64,000 bases of DNA from the NCBI RefSeq assembly GCF_006345815.1, contig NZ_VCIG01000043.1, positions 62,001 through 126,000 on the forward strand, read 5' to 3'. A program made the translations under genes and the position numbers. The DNA is from Ochrobactrum sp. CGA5. GTDB taxonomy: Bacteria > Pseudomonadota > Alphaproteobacteria > Rhizobiales > Rhizobiaceae. A model generated the notes under the pieces. It saw only the letters and a list, made by a program, of their open reading frames with translations, made no database searches and was not told the origin of the DNA. Shown here one piece after another: positions 1 to 9,042 of the stretch. Position 1 is the stretch's first letter; every line of letters starts with the position of its first letter.

Positions 1-407
1 ACGGCCTGTCCGCCGGGGCGGATGATTATCTGCCCAAGCCGTTCGACCCCCGTGAGCTGACGCTCCGCATCAACAATATCCTGCGGCGTGGCGCTCCTCC
101 GGCGCAGCCGAAGATCGAACAGATCGTGTTCGGTCCCTATACTTTCTTCATCCCGCGTCGCGAGCTGAAAAAGGGCTCCGAAGCAATCAAGCTGACTGAT
201 CGCGAACAGGACATCATGGCGATCTTCGCAGAACGTGCCGGTGAAACGATCCCCCGCCACGAGCTGACCGGTCAGGATGGCGATGTCGGCGAGCGCACGA
301 TCGACGTCCAGATCAATCGTCTTCGCCGCAAGATCGAGCAGGACCCCGCCAATCCGATCTGGCTCCAGACTGTGCGCGGTATCGGCTATAAGCTCAGCAT
401 CGAATAG
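1..407 (+). CDS. OmpR-family response regulator, C-terminal part (cut by the left edge)
   Basis: The reading frame is open from base 3 to the stop at 405-407. The visible part begins in the receiver domain: GADDYLPKPFDPREL carries the conserved Lys of the KPF switch motif. A winged-helix trans_reg_C DNA-binding domain follows, with LTDREQDIMAIFAERAGETI and the recognition-helix segment ERTIDVQINRLRRKIE, ending in the usual GIGYKL. The phosphorylated Asp lies to the left of the window. It should be a phosphorelay output regulator paired with the sensor kinase that starts 208 bases downstream on the same strand. The regulon cannot be read from the sequence. Confidence 0.93.
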   Translation, partial: GLSAGADDYLPKPFDPRELTLRINNILRRGAPPAQPKIEQIVFGPYTFFIPRRELKKGSEAIKLTDREQDIMAIFAERAGETIPRHELTGQDGDVGERTIDVQINRLRRKIEQDPANPIWLQTVRGIGYKLSIE

Positions 408-614
408 CAACCATCGGCAATCAGGAATATCGCGATCAGAAAATGGTGTTTTCTCAAAACGCAGGGCGACGTGTACAAAAGTACAACCGCGATGTTGTTC
501 ATGGAAAACGCCATTTGCAGACAGCAATATTTCCGGCAGCGCATTCCCAGAAAAAGAGCGAAGCGGTGTGCGACGAGATGCGCAACCGTAAGTACTTAGG
601 GACGTTTTGACACG

Positions 615-1958
615 ATGAGATCGCCCTTGAGAAAGTTCTCCCGCTGGTTGGCGCGTATCATGCCGAAGGGGCTTTATGCGCGATCGCTGATTATCATCAT
701 TGCCCCGATGGTTTTGCTCCAGTCCGTGATCGCCTATGTATTCATGGAGCGTCACTGGCAGATGGTGACCGAACGACTGTCGACCGCCGTCGTGCGCGAT
801 ATTGCGGGCATCATCGACATTCTTGAAACCTATCCCCAAGAGCCGGGCTACGATAATCTCATCCGCATTGCGCAACAGCGGCTGGCGCTGAACATTTCGA
901 TCCTGCCGCCCGATCCACTGCCCCCTCCCGGACCAAAGCCCTTTTTCGCCATTCTCGATTACTTCCTCAGTGAAGAGATTACCCGCCAGATCAATCGCCC
1001 CTTCTGGGTGGACACAGTCGGCGATTCTGACCTCATCGAGATCAGGATCAAGCTTGAGGACAAGGTGTTGCGCGTCTTTGCCCGGCGCAGCCAGGCCTAT
1101 GCGTCCAATACGGGCATCTTCCTGACATGGATGGTCGGCACCGCGCTAGTTCTGTTGATTATCGCCATCGCCTTTCTGCGTAACCAGATCAAGCCGATCC
1201 AGCAGCTTGCCGAAGCGGCGGAAAGTTTCGGCAAGGGGCGCCCCATGCCCGAAGGGTTCCATCCGCGCGGGGCCGAGGAAGTACGACGCGCCGGCATTGC
1301 CTTCATCCAGATGCGCTCGCGCATCGAGCGCCAGATCGAGCAGCGCACAGCCATGCTTTCCGGCGTCAGCCACGACCTGCGCACCATCCTTACCCGCTTC
1401 AAGTTGCAGCTCGCGTTGACCGGCCACTCCATCGACACCGAGCCGCTCAATCAGGACATCGCCGACATGCAGACCATGCTCGAAGGCTATCTAGCCTTTG
1501 CGCGCGGCGAAGGTTCTGAGGAAGCGGCAAGCTACGACCTCACCAGGCTTTGCGAAAAACTGGAGCACGAGGCGCGCTTGCGCGAGCGCGGTTTCAAATA
1601 TCACATCGAAGGCAACAGCGAGGTCCATGTGCGCCCGAACGCCTTCTCGCGTTTGGTCAGCAATCTCGTATCGAATGCCTTCCGCCACGCGCAGAATGTC
1701 GAGCTTTCGATTTCGCACGTCGAGGGCTGGCTGAAAGTTATCGTGGACGATGATGGGCCGGGCATTCCCGAAGACCGCCGCGAAGACGTGTTCAAGCCTT
1801 TCGTCCGGCTGGACGAAGCGCGAACGCAGGATTCAGGCGGTACCGGCGGGCTGGGGCTTGCCATTGCACGCGATATTGCACGCAGCCATGGCGGCGACAT
1901 CACGCTGGAAGACGCCCCGACCGGAGGCTTACGCGCTATCATCAATATTCCGGCTTAA
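615..1958 (+). CDS. Membrane sensor histidine kinase (EnvZ-like HAMP/HisKA/HATPase_c)
   Basis: The 447-residue protein has two membrane segments, near residues 20-45 and 168-190, flanking a periplasmic sensor region of about 120 residues with a proline-rich stretch. A HAMP linker follows. The H-box SGVSHDLRTILTR carries the phospho-accepting His near residue 253. The ATPase domain shows an N-box (SNAFRHA, near 352), a G1 box (DDDGPGIPEDRR, near 378) and a G2 box (GTGGLGLAIARDIARSHGG, near 409). The architecture is that of the EnvZ class. It lies directly after the response regulator and is probably its partner. The 207-base gap between them holds no gene and may contain a separate promoter. 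The stimulus is unknown. Confidence 0.93.
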   Translation: MRSPLRKFSRWLARIMPKGLYARSLIIIIAPMVLLQSVIAYVFMERHWQMVTERLSTAVVRDIAGIIDILETYPQEPGYDNLIRIAQQRLALNISILPPDPLPPPGPKPFFAILDYFLSEEITRQINRPFWVDTVGDSDLIEIRIKLEDKVLRVFARRSQAYASNTGIFLTWMVGTALVLLIIAIAFLRNQIKPIQQLAEAAESFGKGRPMPEGFHPRGAEEVRRAGIAFIQMRSRIERQIEQRTAMLSGVSHDLRTILTRFKLQLALTGHSIDTEPLNQDIADMQTMLEGYLAFARGEGSEEAASYDLTRLCEKLEHEARLRERGFKYHIEGNSEVHVRPNAFSRLVSNLVSNAFRHAQNVELSISHVEGWLKVIVDDDGPGIPEDRREDVFKPFVRLDEARTQDSGGTGGLGLAIARDIARSHGGDITLEDAPTGGLRAIINIPA

Positions 1959-2070
1959 AGCGTTCTGGTTCTGTCAACCGGACGGGCTCGCCCTCTTCCG
2001 CAAGATGCCGTTTTCAACGGCTCATCAGAATGAGGGGCAACGCGGTCGCTTAACGCAAATTCTCATGCTT

Positions 2071-2418
2071 TTAATAAAGCTTACCACCATTCGGCACAGG
2101 CTTATCGATTGCTGCAAGAACCACTTCGCCATCTTCATCCGGCATGCCAAGCGTCAGCACTTCCGACATGAAGGGCCCGATCTGTCGCGGTGGGAAATTC
2201 ACTACAGCCATGATCTGTTTGCCGATCAATTGCTCTGGCGTGTAGTGCTTGGTGATCTGGGCTGACGATTTCCTGATTCCGATCTTTTCGCCGAAATCGA
2301 TCTTCAGCTTGAAGGCAGGCTTGCGCGCTTCGGGAAATGGCACAGCTTCCACGATGGTTCCGCTGCGGATATCGACCTTTTCGAAATCTGCCCAGGTGAT
2401 GGTGGTTGCTTCGCTCAT
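2071..2418 (-). CDS. csaA: CsaA-type tRNA-binding domain protein
   Basis: This is a 115-residue single-domain OB-fold protein of the CsaA/tRNA_bind family, usually 110-115 residues. Typical segments are [14 protein letters not shown] near the start, [15 protein letters not shown] in the middle, and [19 protein letters not shown] towards the C-terminus. Family members dimerise, bind tRNA and have been described as export-related chaperones; the physiological role remains uncertain. It lies downstream of the YbjN gene on the same strand, but an intrinsic terminator between them suggests separate transcription. Confidence 0.9.
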   Translation of the reverse strand: MSEATTITWADFEKVDIRSGTIVEAVPFPEARKPAFKLKIDFGEKIGIRKSSAQITKHYTPEQLIGKQIMAVVNFPPRQIGPFMSEVLTLGMPDEDGEVVLAAIDKPVPNGGKLY

Positions 2419-2454
2419 TCTTTCACTCCCCGGCCCTCATTCCCGGCCTCGCAG

Positions 2455-2476
2455 AAAACCCGGCGCGAGCGCCGGG
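2455..2476 (-). terminator. Intrinsic terminator after the YbjN gene
   Basis: A perfect 7-bp stem, CCCGGCG/CGCCGGG with a 4-base loop, occupies 2459-2476. Read on the minus strand it is followed directly by TTTTCTG. It sits between the YbjN stop and the csaA start. Confidence 0.7.
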
Positions 2477-2497
2477 GCACAGTTCAGTTAACGGAAG

Positions 2498-2998
2498 TCA
2501 GGCGCGACCCACGGTCTCGAACACCACGCTTTCCAGCGCTTCTCGCGCCGTGACACCCGACCAGACCACAAACTGGAAGGCCTGGAAATAGGCTTCGCAG
2601 GCCTCCAGCGCTGCCGACAGCAGCACCTCCACCTGACGGCTGGTCGGTTCCGCACCGCCTGCCAGCAGCAGCGACTGGCGATACATGATCGCGCCTTCCT
2701 GCTGCCAGAGATCGAAATGTCCCATCAGAAGCTTTTCATTGATGAGCGACAGCAGGCGCATGACTTCGTTCACACGTGGCTCTGCCACCTTGATGTCGAA
2801 TGCGCAGGCCAGATGCAGCGCCTCGAAATCCTCCATCCATGAAAACGAGATGTGATAGTCAGTCCAGTTGCCCGCAACCGAAATTGCGATTTCGTCGTCG
2901 CCAGTCCGCTCGAACGTCCAGTCGTTTGAATGCGCGACCTGTTCGATCACATCCACCGGATGCGCCTCACGTGCGAATTCAAGCTCAAGAAGGCTCAT
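2498..2998 (-). CDS. YbjN domain-containing protein
   Basis: The 166-residue cytosolic protein has no signal peptide or membrane segment. The pattern of hydrophobic beta-strands and the segment RVNEVMRLLSLINEKLLMGHFDLW match the YbjN family, which has the type III secretion chaperone-like fold and is near-universal in alphaproteobacteria. The molecular function is not established; in Escherichia coli YbjN affects motility and stress responses. The start ATG has AGGAAACGG just upstream. A strong 11-bp hairpin lies in the 5' leader (3016-3041), so translation or mRNA stability may be controlled there. Confidence 0.85.
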   Translation of the reverse strand: MSLLELEFAREAHPVDVIEQVAHSNDWTFERTGDDEIAISVAGNWTDYHISFSWMEDFEALHLACAFDIKVAEPRVNEVMRLLSLINEKLLMGHFDLWQQEGAIMYRQSLLLAGGAEPTSRQVEVLLSAALEACEAYFQAFQFVVWSGVTAREALESVVFETVGRA

Positions 2999-3428
2999 GT
3001 CCGTTTCCTGTTCTGGGAAGCATCTGCCCCCAGATGCTTCCTAATTCCCGGCGCGCAAGTCATTGCTCGCCCGTGCCAGCCACCGCGCAAGAACAAGCGC
3101 AGGAAAACAGGCACGAATTGATCGGTCGAGGAACCGGCATGCACATCGGCATGCAAGCGCCCCAATGGCACACGCACATACGCAACTGATACTGGAAAGC
3201 AGCCTGAAAGACGCGAAGCCTGATACTCAGCCCCCCCGCCGCCGCCTACATGACCACATTACGAATCATGTAGTGTTTTCAGTCTATTGATGCTGAATCT
3301 GAACGCCAGCCCCTTTTGAGCAAAGAGCCGTGAAAGCATGTGGAAATATACGGGGGACCGGCCGCGACCCTTGCCTTAACCGACTCTAAGACAAGGGTTT
3401 TTGCCACTTGCGGCCTGTTAATAAATAT
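2999..3428. other. 430-bp intergenic region with two inverted repeats
   Basis: No convincing gene is present; the short ORFs here have low-complexity His/Arg/Ala composition. The region holds the 11-bp hairpin described separately and an interrupted palindrome CTACATGA-N12-TCATGTAG at 3246-3273. That palindrome is a plausible dimeric-regulator site in the promoter zone of the YbjN gene. Confidence 0.5.
3016..3041 (-). promoter_or_regulatory. Perfect 11-bp hairpin in the leader of the YbjN gene
   Basis: GGAAGCATCTG, a CCCC loop, then CAGATGCTTCC form a perfect 11-bp stem ending about 17 bases before the YbjN start codon. There is no T-run on the minus strand, so it is unlikely to be a terminator. 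It could be a protein-binding operator or an mRNA-stabilising stem. Confidence 0.5.
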
Positions 3429-3749
3429 TCAGGGATTATTTTTGGATTTCGCCGAAGATGAAGCCGATTTTGCCGGTTTGGCGTCAGAATCAACTTCGAA
3501 TTTCGCAAGACGTGCTTCGAGAGCTTCGATTCTTGCCAGCAACGCGCTGCTCTCCGCACGCGCCTTGATTGCCATTTCGCGAACGACTTCGAAGTCTTCG
3601 CGCTGCACCACATCGAGCGTGTTGAGCACGCGTTCCCCCTGCGAACGCAATGCCGTCTCCACTTCACGGCGCACGCCCTGCGCAGCGCCCGCCGCATCCG
3701 TCACAAGCTTGGCGAGTTCATCAAGAACCCGGTTCTGTCCGCTGGTCAT
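3429..3749 (-). CDS. ubiK: UbiK-family accessory factor (BMFP domain)
   Basis: The protein has about 106 residues. The N-terminus carries an amphipathic segment, NRVLDELAKLVTDAAGAA. A C-terminal coiled coil follows (REDFEVVREMAIKARAESS, then ALLARIEALEARLAKF), ending in a Lys/Ser/Ala tail. This is the YqiC/UbiK (BMFP) signature. UbiK assists aerobic ubiquinone synthesis at the membrane in enterobacteria by binding UbiJ and lipids; the alphaproteobacterial homologue is inferred to do the same. ATG 3749 is chosen because AAGGA lies 9 bases upstream; ATG 3758 would put that motif right against the start codon. Confidence 0.82.
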   Translation of the reverse strand: MTSGQNRVLDELAKLVTDAAGAAQGVRREVETALRSQGERVLNTLDVVQREDFEVVREMAIKARAESSALLARIEALEARLAKFEVDSDAKPAKSASSSAKSKNNP

Positions 3750-3930
3750 GGCAATCATTCCTTATTTCCAGGAGAGACCTGTTGAAAACATAAATTTGAA
3801 ATAGGGCCGTCTCGGTTCCGATGCAAGCGCAGCTATAGAAAGTGATCGGGTTCGGCGCACTTGAATCGACAACCCTGGACCTCGTGAAAATAGCCGCCAC
3901 GGCAACCGTGAGTGTCCGTGGCGAATATAC

Positions 3931-3945
3931 TTAAGGCTGCCTTAA
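3931..3945. promoter_or_regulatory. Possible CtrA box (TTAA-N7-TTAA) upstream of lgt
   Basis: TTAAGGCTGCCTTAA matches the CtrA half-site pattern TTAA-N7-TTAA and is also a near-perfect palindrome. It lies about 110 bases before the lgt start. A 7-bp stem GCCACGG/CCGTGGC at 3896-3922 lies just upstream. CtrA binding is inferred from the motif alone. Confidence 0.35.
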
Positions 3946-4054
3946 GGGTACATGAGCACCCGAGGCGCAGCACAATGCGACTTGCAGCACGGCGGGAACA
4001 ACTTGACCACAACGGGTCGGTCCAGCATGTTCCGTCACAAAACGGAGTGATTTC

Positions 4055-4900
4055 ATGATTGAGACGTTGCTACCCGCATCGGCACTCGCTTTCCCAAATA
4101 TCGACCCGGTGATCTTCCGCGTCGGGCCGCTGGCAGTGCACTGGTACGGCCTCGGTTATGTGGTCGGCATCATGTTCGCCTGGTGGTACGGCAAGAAACT
4201 CCTGCGAAGCCACCGCCTTTGGGCCAACAACCAGCCGCCCATGGCACCGGAAACACTCGATGATTTCGTTATCTGGGCAGCGCTCGGCGTGGTGCTTGGC
4301 GGGCGCATTGGCTACGTGCTCTTCTATAATTTCTTTTATTATATCTCCAATCCGCTCGCCATTCCAGCGGTGTGGGATGGTGGCATGTCGTTTCACGGCG
4401 GCATTCTCGGCACAACGCTCGCCATGATCCTGTTTGCCCGCTCACGAGGCATCAACGTCTGGAGCATGTTCGACACGATCGCCGCCGGTGTACCAGTCGG
4501 GCTGGGCGTGGTGCGCGTCGCCAACTTCATCAATTCGGAACTCTGGGGCCGCGTCAGCGATGCGCCATGGGCGGTCTATTTCCCCAATGGCGGCCCGCTC
4601 CCGCGTCATCCAAGCCAGCTTTATGAAGCATTCCTTGAAGGCATAGTCCTTTTCTTTGTGCTGTTCCTTCTCGTCTGGTTCGGGCGCAAACTGAAGAAAC
4701 CCGGCTTCATTGCCGGCGCTTTCGTCACAGGCTACGGCCTCAGCCGCATCGCGGTCGAATTCTTCCGCGAGCCGGACGCTCAGCTTGGCTATCTCTTCGG
4801 CGGGTGGCTGACCATGGGCATGGTCCTCTCGGTGCCGATGGTGCTGATCGGGCTTTGGGCCGTCTGGCGTGCAAAGCGGGCTGCCGCAAAGAATGCCTGA
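4055..4900 (+). CDS. lgt: Prolipoprotein diacylglyceryl transferase
   Basis: The 281-residue multi-pass inner-membrane enzyme transfers diacylglycerol from phosphatidylglycerol to the lipobox cysteine of prolipoproteins, the first step of lipoprotein maturation. Recognisable family segments are [12 protein letters not shown] near the N-terminus, [13 protein letters not shown] in the middle, and the Lgt signature around [13 protein letters not shown], with the conserved [16 protein letters not shown] lies 8 bases before the ATG. The stop overlaps the next start by 8 bases (ATGCCTGA), so lgt and midA are probably translationally coupled. The lipoprotein at 8160 is a plausible substrate. Confidence 0.97.
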   Translation: MIETLLPASALAFPNIDPVIFRVGPLAVHWYGLGYVVGIMFAWWYGKKLLRSHRLWANNQPPMAPETLDDFVIWAALGVVLGGRIGYVLFYNFFYYISNPLAIPAVWDGGMSFHGGILGTTLAMILFARSRGINVWSMFDTIAAGVPVGLGVVRVANFINSELWGRVSDAPWAVYFPNGGPLPRHPSQLYEAFLEGIVLFFVLFLLVWFGRKLKKPGFIAGAFVTGYGLSRIAVEFFREPDAQLGYLFGGWLTMGMVLSVPMVLIGLWAVWRAKRAAAKNA

Positions 4901-5984
4901 CCTCTCGCTGAAAGACCGGCTGAAACGCCTGATCGCCACTTCCGGGCCGATCAGCGTTGCCGATTATATGGCGGCCTGCCTCGGTGACCGCGAGGCAGGC
5001 TATTATACGACGCGCGAACCTTTCGGACGTGACGGCGATTTCATCACCGCGCCGGAAGTGAGCCAGATGTTCGGCGAACTGATCGGCATCTGGTGCGTCA
5101 GCGAATGGGATGCGCTGGGACGCCCGGAAAATACTGTGCTGTGCGAAATCGGGCCCGGTCGCGGCACGCTGATGAGCGACATGCTGCGCACTATCGACAG
5201 GCTTGCCCCGCAAATGCTGGGCCAAGCAAGGGTCGCCATGGTGGAAACCAGCCCGCGCCTTGTCGAGAGGCAAAAGGGGAAGCTGTCTGATGCGGGTGCG
5301 AAGATCGACTGGTTCGAGCGCTTTTCTGACATACCCGACGGCCCTTTGATCCTCGTTACCAACGAACTGTTCGATGCAATCCCGTTCCGGCAGTTCGTTA
5401 AGGTCAGTGGCCGCTTTGTCGAACGGATGATTGCACTGGACCAAAAAGACGATTTCCATTTCGTCAGCGGGCTGGGCGGCATCGATCCGGCGCTGTTACC
5501 TGCAAGCCATGCGGAAGCACCCGAAGGTGCGATTTTTGAAGCAGCCCCGGCGCGCACGGCCTTGATGCAGGAAATTGCCCGCCGTATAGCGACCGCGCGC
5601 GGCGCGGCACTCAACATCGACTACGGCCATTTGGAAGCCGGTTTCGGCGATACGCTGCAAGCCATGTTGAAACACGGGTTTGACGATGTATTCGCCAATC
5701 CGGGTGTGGCCGATCTTACCAGCCATGTCGATTTCGACAGCCTGAACAAGAGCGCACGGGCGACCGGCTGCAAGACCGGAATGATGACGCAGGGGGAATT
5801 TCTGCTCGCAATGGGCCTTCTTGATCGCGCCGGACGGCTCGGCGCAGGCAAGGACCTGGCGTTTCAGGAAAAAATCAAACAGGACGTCGAAAGACTGGCC
5901 GCACCCGATCAAATGGGAACCTTGTTCAAGGTTCTCGCATTAAGCGACAGACAGACGCGCCTCTATCCTTTCGCACCAGCCTGA
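4893..5984 (+). CDS. MidA/NDUFAF7-type class I SAM-dependent methyltransferase
   Basis: The protein has 363 residues from ATG 4893. The family signature is clear: [21 protein letters not shown] near the start, then [19 protein letters not shown], the SAM motif [16 protein letters not shown], and [15 protein letters not shown]. Mitochondrial NDUFAF7 methylates an arginine of NDUFS2 during complex I assembly; the bacterial role is inferred by homology. Upstream in-frame codons overlap lgt, so ATG 4893, embedded in the lgt stop, is the natural start. It forms an operon with lgt and probably pgeF. Confidence 0.93.
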   Translation: MPDLSLKDRLKRLIATSGPISVADYMAACLGDREAGYYTTREPFGRDGDFITAPEVSQMFGELIGIWCVSEWDALGRPENTVLCEIGPGRGTLMSDMLRTIDRLAPQMLGQARVAMVETSPRLVERQKGKLSDAGAKIDWFERFSDIPDGPLILVTNELFDAIPFRQFVKVSGRFVERMIALDQKDDFHFVSGLGGIDPALLPASHAEAPEGAIFEAAPARTALMQEIARRIATARGAALNIDYGHLEAGFGDTLQAMLKHGFDDVFANPGVADLTSHVDFDSLNKSARATGCKTGMMTQGEFLLAMGLLDRAGRLGAGKDLAFQEKIKQDVERLAAPDQMGTLFKVLALSDRQTRLYPFAPA

Positions 5985-6059
5985 CGTTTCCCTATCAGAA
6001 AGATTTTGACAAGCTGTCCCTCCTCCCCCACCATCCCGCCGTTTACGAAAGCCAACAAG

Positions 6060-6857
6060 ATGACAGATATGCCGCAACCGCTCCGCTCGCCTCTCCTTGA
6101 AAAGCCCGTCGGACAGAACGGGAAGCGGATTGCGCATGGCTTTTTCACCCGCAAGGGTGGTGTTTCCGATGGCATCTATATGGGCCTGAATGTCGGAAGC
6201 GGATCGAACGATGCGCCGGAAAAGGTTGCAGAGAACCGCCGTCGCGTTGCGACAAGCCTTGGCGTTGCGCCCGAGCATCTCATGACTGTACATCAGGTGC
6301 ATTCGCCCGATGTCCTCCATGTCACAGAACCGTTCAGCGCCCCACGTCCGAAGGCTGATGCAATGGTAACAAATGTGCCGGGCATCGCCATTGGCGCCCT
6401 CTCTGCCGATTGTGGGCCAGTGCTTTTTGCGGATCACGAAGCGGGGATCATCGGCTCCGCCCATGCGGGGTGGCGTGGCGCTTTTGGTGGCGTTCTTGAG
6501 AACACTATCGAAGCCATGATCGGTCTCGGCGCAAAGCGCGGGAATATCATTGCCGTTCTCGGACCGACTATAGGGCCGGAAAACTATGAAGTCGGCCCGG
6601 AATTCTATGCCGAATTCATCGGCAAAGATTCTGCCTACACCACCTATTTCCGGCCTTCCGACAAGCCCGACCACAAGCTGTTCGATCTGTGGACATTCAT
6701 TACCGACCGCCTGACAAAGGCTGGCGTGCGGGCAGAATCCCTTCGCCAGTGCACCTATGCCGATGAGGAACAGTTCTATTCCTACCGCCGCACAACCCAT
6801 CGCAATGAACCCGATTACGGGCGTCAGATTGCAGCGATTGCCATCATAGAAGACTAG
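6060..6857 (+). CDS. pgeF: Laccase-domain protein PgeF (YfiH/LACC1 family)
   Basis: About 265 residues from ATG 6060 (ATG 6069 is also possible). Zinc-ligand motifs of the family are present: TVHQVHSPDV, SADCGPVLFAD and GSAHAGWRGAFGG. Members were called polyphenol oxidases; biochemical work supports purine nucleoside phosphorylase/adenosine deaminase activity, and PgeF in E. coli helps correct misincorporation of L-Ser in peptidoglycan. It lies 75 bases after midA and 9 bases before the M24-fold gene, in the same orientation. Confidence 0.92.
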   Translation: MTDMPQPLRSPLLEKPVGQNGKRIAHGFFTRKGGVSDGIYMGLNVGSGSNDAPEKVAENRRRVATSLGVAPEHLMTVHQVHSPDVLHVTEPFSAPRPKADAMVTNVPGIAIGALSADCGPVLFADHEAGIIGSAHAGWRGAFGGVLENTIEAMIGLGAKRGNIIAVLGPTIGPENYEVGPEFYAEFIGKDSAYTTYFRPSDKPDHKLFDLWTFITDRLTKAGVRAESLRQCTYADEEQFYSYRRTTHRNEPDYGRQIAAIAIIED

Positions 6858-6866
6858 GAGAACCAC

Positions 6867-8018
6867 ATGGCCCTTCACTTCGAGCCGGAAGAATTCGCCG
6901 CACGTCGCGACCGTCTGACCTTGAAGATGGAGGAAGAAAAGCTGGATGCGCTTCTGCTTTTCGCACAGGAAAGCATGTACTGGCTGACCGGCTATGACAC
7001 ATTCGGCTTCTGCTTCTTCCAATGTCTCGTCGTGAAAGCCGACGGGTCGATGGTGCTGATGACGCGCTCCGCCGATCTTCGGCAGGCACGCCATACGTCG
7101 AACATCGAGAACATCGTCGTGTGGACCGACCGTGAGAATGCCAATCCGGCGTCCGACCTACGCAATATACTAACGGAACTCGACCTTCTCGGCAGCCGGA
7201 TCGGCATCGAATATCAGACCCACGGCCTTACCGGCGCTAATGCCCGCAAGCTGGACGAACAGTTGCAGAGCTTTGCCAAGCTTTACGACGCATCCGGCAT
7301 GGTGGATCGGTTGCGCCTTCTCAAAAGCCCTGCCGAAGTTGCCTGTGCCAAGCGCGCTGCTGAGCTGAGTGACGACGCGCTTGATGCTGCGGTGAAACTC
7401 ACCAAGGCAGGTGCCAGCGAGGCCGATATTCTGGCCGCTATGATGAGCGCCAATTTCGCGGGCGACGGCGATTATCCGGCGAACGAATATATCATCGGCT
7501 CGGGCAACGATGCCCTGCTTTGCCGCTACAAGTCCGGTCGGCGCAGGCTGAACAAGAACGATCAGCTCACGCTCGAATGGTCGGGCGTCTTCCGACACTA
7601 CCATGCGCCGATGATGCGCACGCTGATCATCGGAAAGCCGACCACGCATCATCTGGAACTCTATGCCGCCGCGCGCGAGGCATTGGAAGCCGTGGAAGCT
7701 GCGATGACGCCCGCCTCGACATTCGGCGACGTTTTCGACGCCCATGCGCGGACCATGGAAGCCCATGGTCTGACCCGCCACCGACTCAACGCCTGCGGCT
7801 ATTCGGTGGGCGCGCGTTTCACGCCATCATGGATGGACCCGCAGATGTTTTATGCCGGAAATCCGGAGAGCATCCAGCCGGATATGACGCTTTTCGCGCA
7901 TATGATCATCATGGATTCCGACACACAGACCGCCATGACGCTGGGTCAGACATATCTCACAACAAATGGGGCCGCTCAGCCATTATCCCGCCATTCTCTT
8001 GATATGATTGTAAAATGA
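6867..8018 (+). CDS. M24-fold (creatinase/prolidase-like) protein lacking the usual metal ligands
   Basis: The 383-residue protein has an N-terminal creatinase_N domain (LDALLLFAQESMYWLTGYDT) and a C-terminal pita-bread domain. The five metal ligands of true M24 aminopeptidases (Asp, Asp, His, Glu, Glu) are not found where expected. The first Asp pair is replaced by LTLEWSGVFRHYHAPMMRT, the HGIG region reads YSVGARF, and the Glu positions fall in LFAHMIIMDSD and TAMTLGQTY. This resembles metal-independent creatinase and ectoine-hydrolase (DoeA)-like members rather than Xaa-Pro peptidases. AGGAG precedes the ATG. Substrate unknown. Confidence 0.82.
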   Translation: MALHFEPEEFAARRDRLTLKMEEEKLDALLLFAQESMYWLTGYDTFGFCFFQCLVVKADGSMVLMTRSADLRQARHTSNIENIVVWTDRENANPASDLRNILTELDLLGSRIGIEYQTHGLTGANARKLDEQLQSFAKLYDASGMVDRLRLLKSPAEVACAKRAAELSDDALDAAVKLTKAGASEADILAAMMSANFAGDGDYPANEYIIGSGNDALLCRYKSGRRRLNKNDQLTLEWSGVFRHYHAPMMRTLIIGKPTTHHLELYAAAREALEAVEAAMTPASTFGDVFDAHARTMEAHGLTRHRLNACGYSVGARFTPSWMDPQMFYAGNPESIQPDMTLFAHMIIMDSDTQTAMTLGQTYLTTNGAAQPLSRHSLDMIVK

Positions 8019-8159
8019 GGCGCAATCGGTGATAAAACTGCCGCAAGCGCACACCGGAAACTGGAATGCGGTTTTCGGAAAAAATGTACGTCGAGAAAAA
8101 TCGATAGAATACTTTGAACTGAAAATGCCCTACCGCGGAGAACCCGCGCCTTCAGGAGC

Positions 8160-8756
8160 ATGAAACCGAACATGAACAAGGCACGTCTTTCAACGATGTT
8201 GTTGCTGGCTGGAGCGCTCACAAGCGTCCTTGCCGCGTGCAACAGCACCGAATCCGCTCTGAATGTACAAGGGAGCAATCAGGGGGCTGGCCAAACTGCT
8301 GCACCGGCGACGACGCGGGGCAGCCCTGCGACGGGTACAACACCCGCAGCCCCCACAGCAGCAGCGCCGCAGCGCAGTGCAGCGCTCAAGCCGGGCAAGT
8401 TGCACATTGCCCCGATAGTCGGTGCGCCGGTCAATGTGGTGACGCCCCTCACCCATCGTATGAATGATGACGCCAAGACGAAGGGCATCCAGCTTGCAGG
8501 CAATAACGATCCAAGCGCCGCCTACGTCATGAAGGGATATTTCTCCGTTCTGTCAGAAGATAACCAGACCACGGTGCTTTACGTCTGGGACGTTCTGGAT
8601 GCTTCGGGCAACCGCCTTCACCGGATACAGGGACAGGAGAAAGTTCCCGGTGCTGCCGCAGATTCATGGAGCGTGGTTCCGGCTTCCGCAATGCAGGCAA
8701 TCGCCGACCGCACCATGCAGGAATATTCAGCCTGGCTTGCGGCAAATCGCGCATAG
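8160..8756 (+). CDS. Probable lipoprotein, uncharacterised
   Basis: The product has 198 residues from ATG 8160, or 194 from ATG 8172. A short basic N-terminus is followed by a hydrophobic stretch and a lipobox-like LAAC (residues 23-26), so Cys 26 is the expected lipidation site. A low-complexity Ala/Thr/Pro/Gln linker follows to about residue 80, then a compact domain ending near residue 198 (YVMKGYFSVLSEDNQTTVLY, then a Trp-Asp strand). The pattern suggests an envelope-anchored domain with a flexible tether. I do not recognise the family. Confidence 0.85.
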   Translation: MKPNMNKARLSTMLLLAGALTSVLAACNSTESALNVQGSNQGAGQTAAPATTRGSPATGTTPAAPTAAAPQRSAALKPGKLHIAPIVGAPVNVVTPLTHRMNDDAKTKGIQLAGNNDPSAAYVMKGYFSVLSEDNQTTVLYVWDVLDASGNRLHRIQGQEKVPGAAADSWSVVPASAMQAIADRTMQEYSAWLAANRA

Positions 8757-9042
8757 AAACTTGCTTTGGCAGCAAAAGACTGAAATCTTTTGCTGAATCT
8801 GTTTTGCCTACTGTGGGAAAGCCGGTTTTCCGGCCTTTTTGCAGCAATTGTGTTTCCGAAGGCCTTGCAATGACGATGACTCTTTGCAATAGCCCCGGCA
8901 TCCGAAAGAACCTTGCAAGCTGCTGTACTTGATCCTGTCAGATAAGTACGCAGCTTTAAAGTTTTTGAGATTGTCCGTTACGACGGACTTTTGCGACAAC
9001 CAGACTGCAAACCGCGACCGCATCGGCGTCAGAGGCAAAAGA

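Noticed and set aside
3063-3290. 75-codon plus-strand ORF in the YbjN-UbiK gap.
   Set aside because: Low-complexity His/Arg/Ala composition and no ribosome binding site.
5940-7094. A 384-codon minus-strand ORF over pgeF.
   Set aside because: It is a shadow of pgeF and the M24-fold gene, both with clear family motifs on the plus strand.
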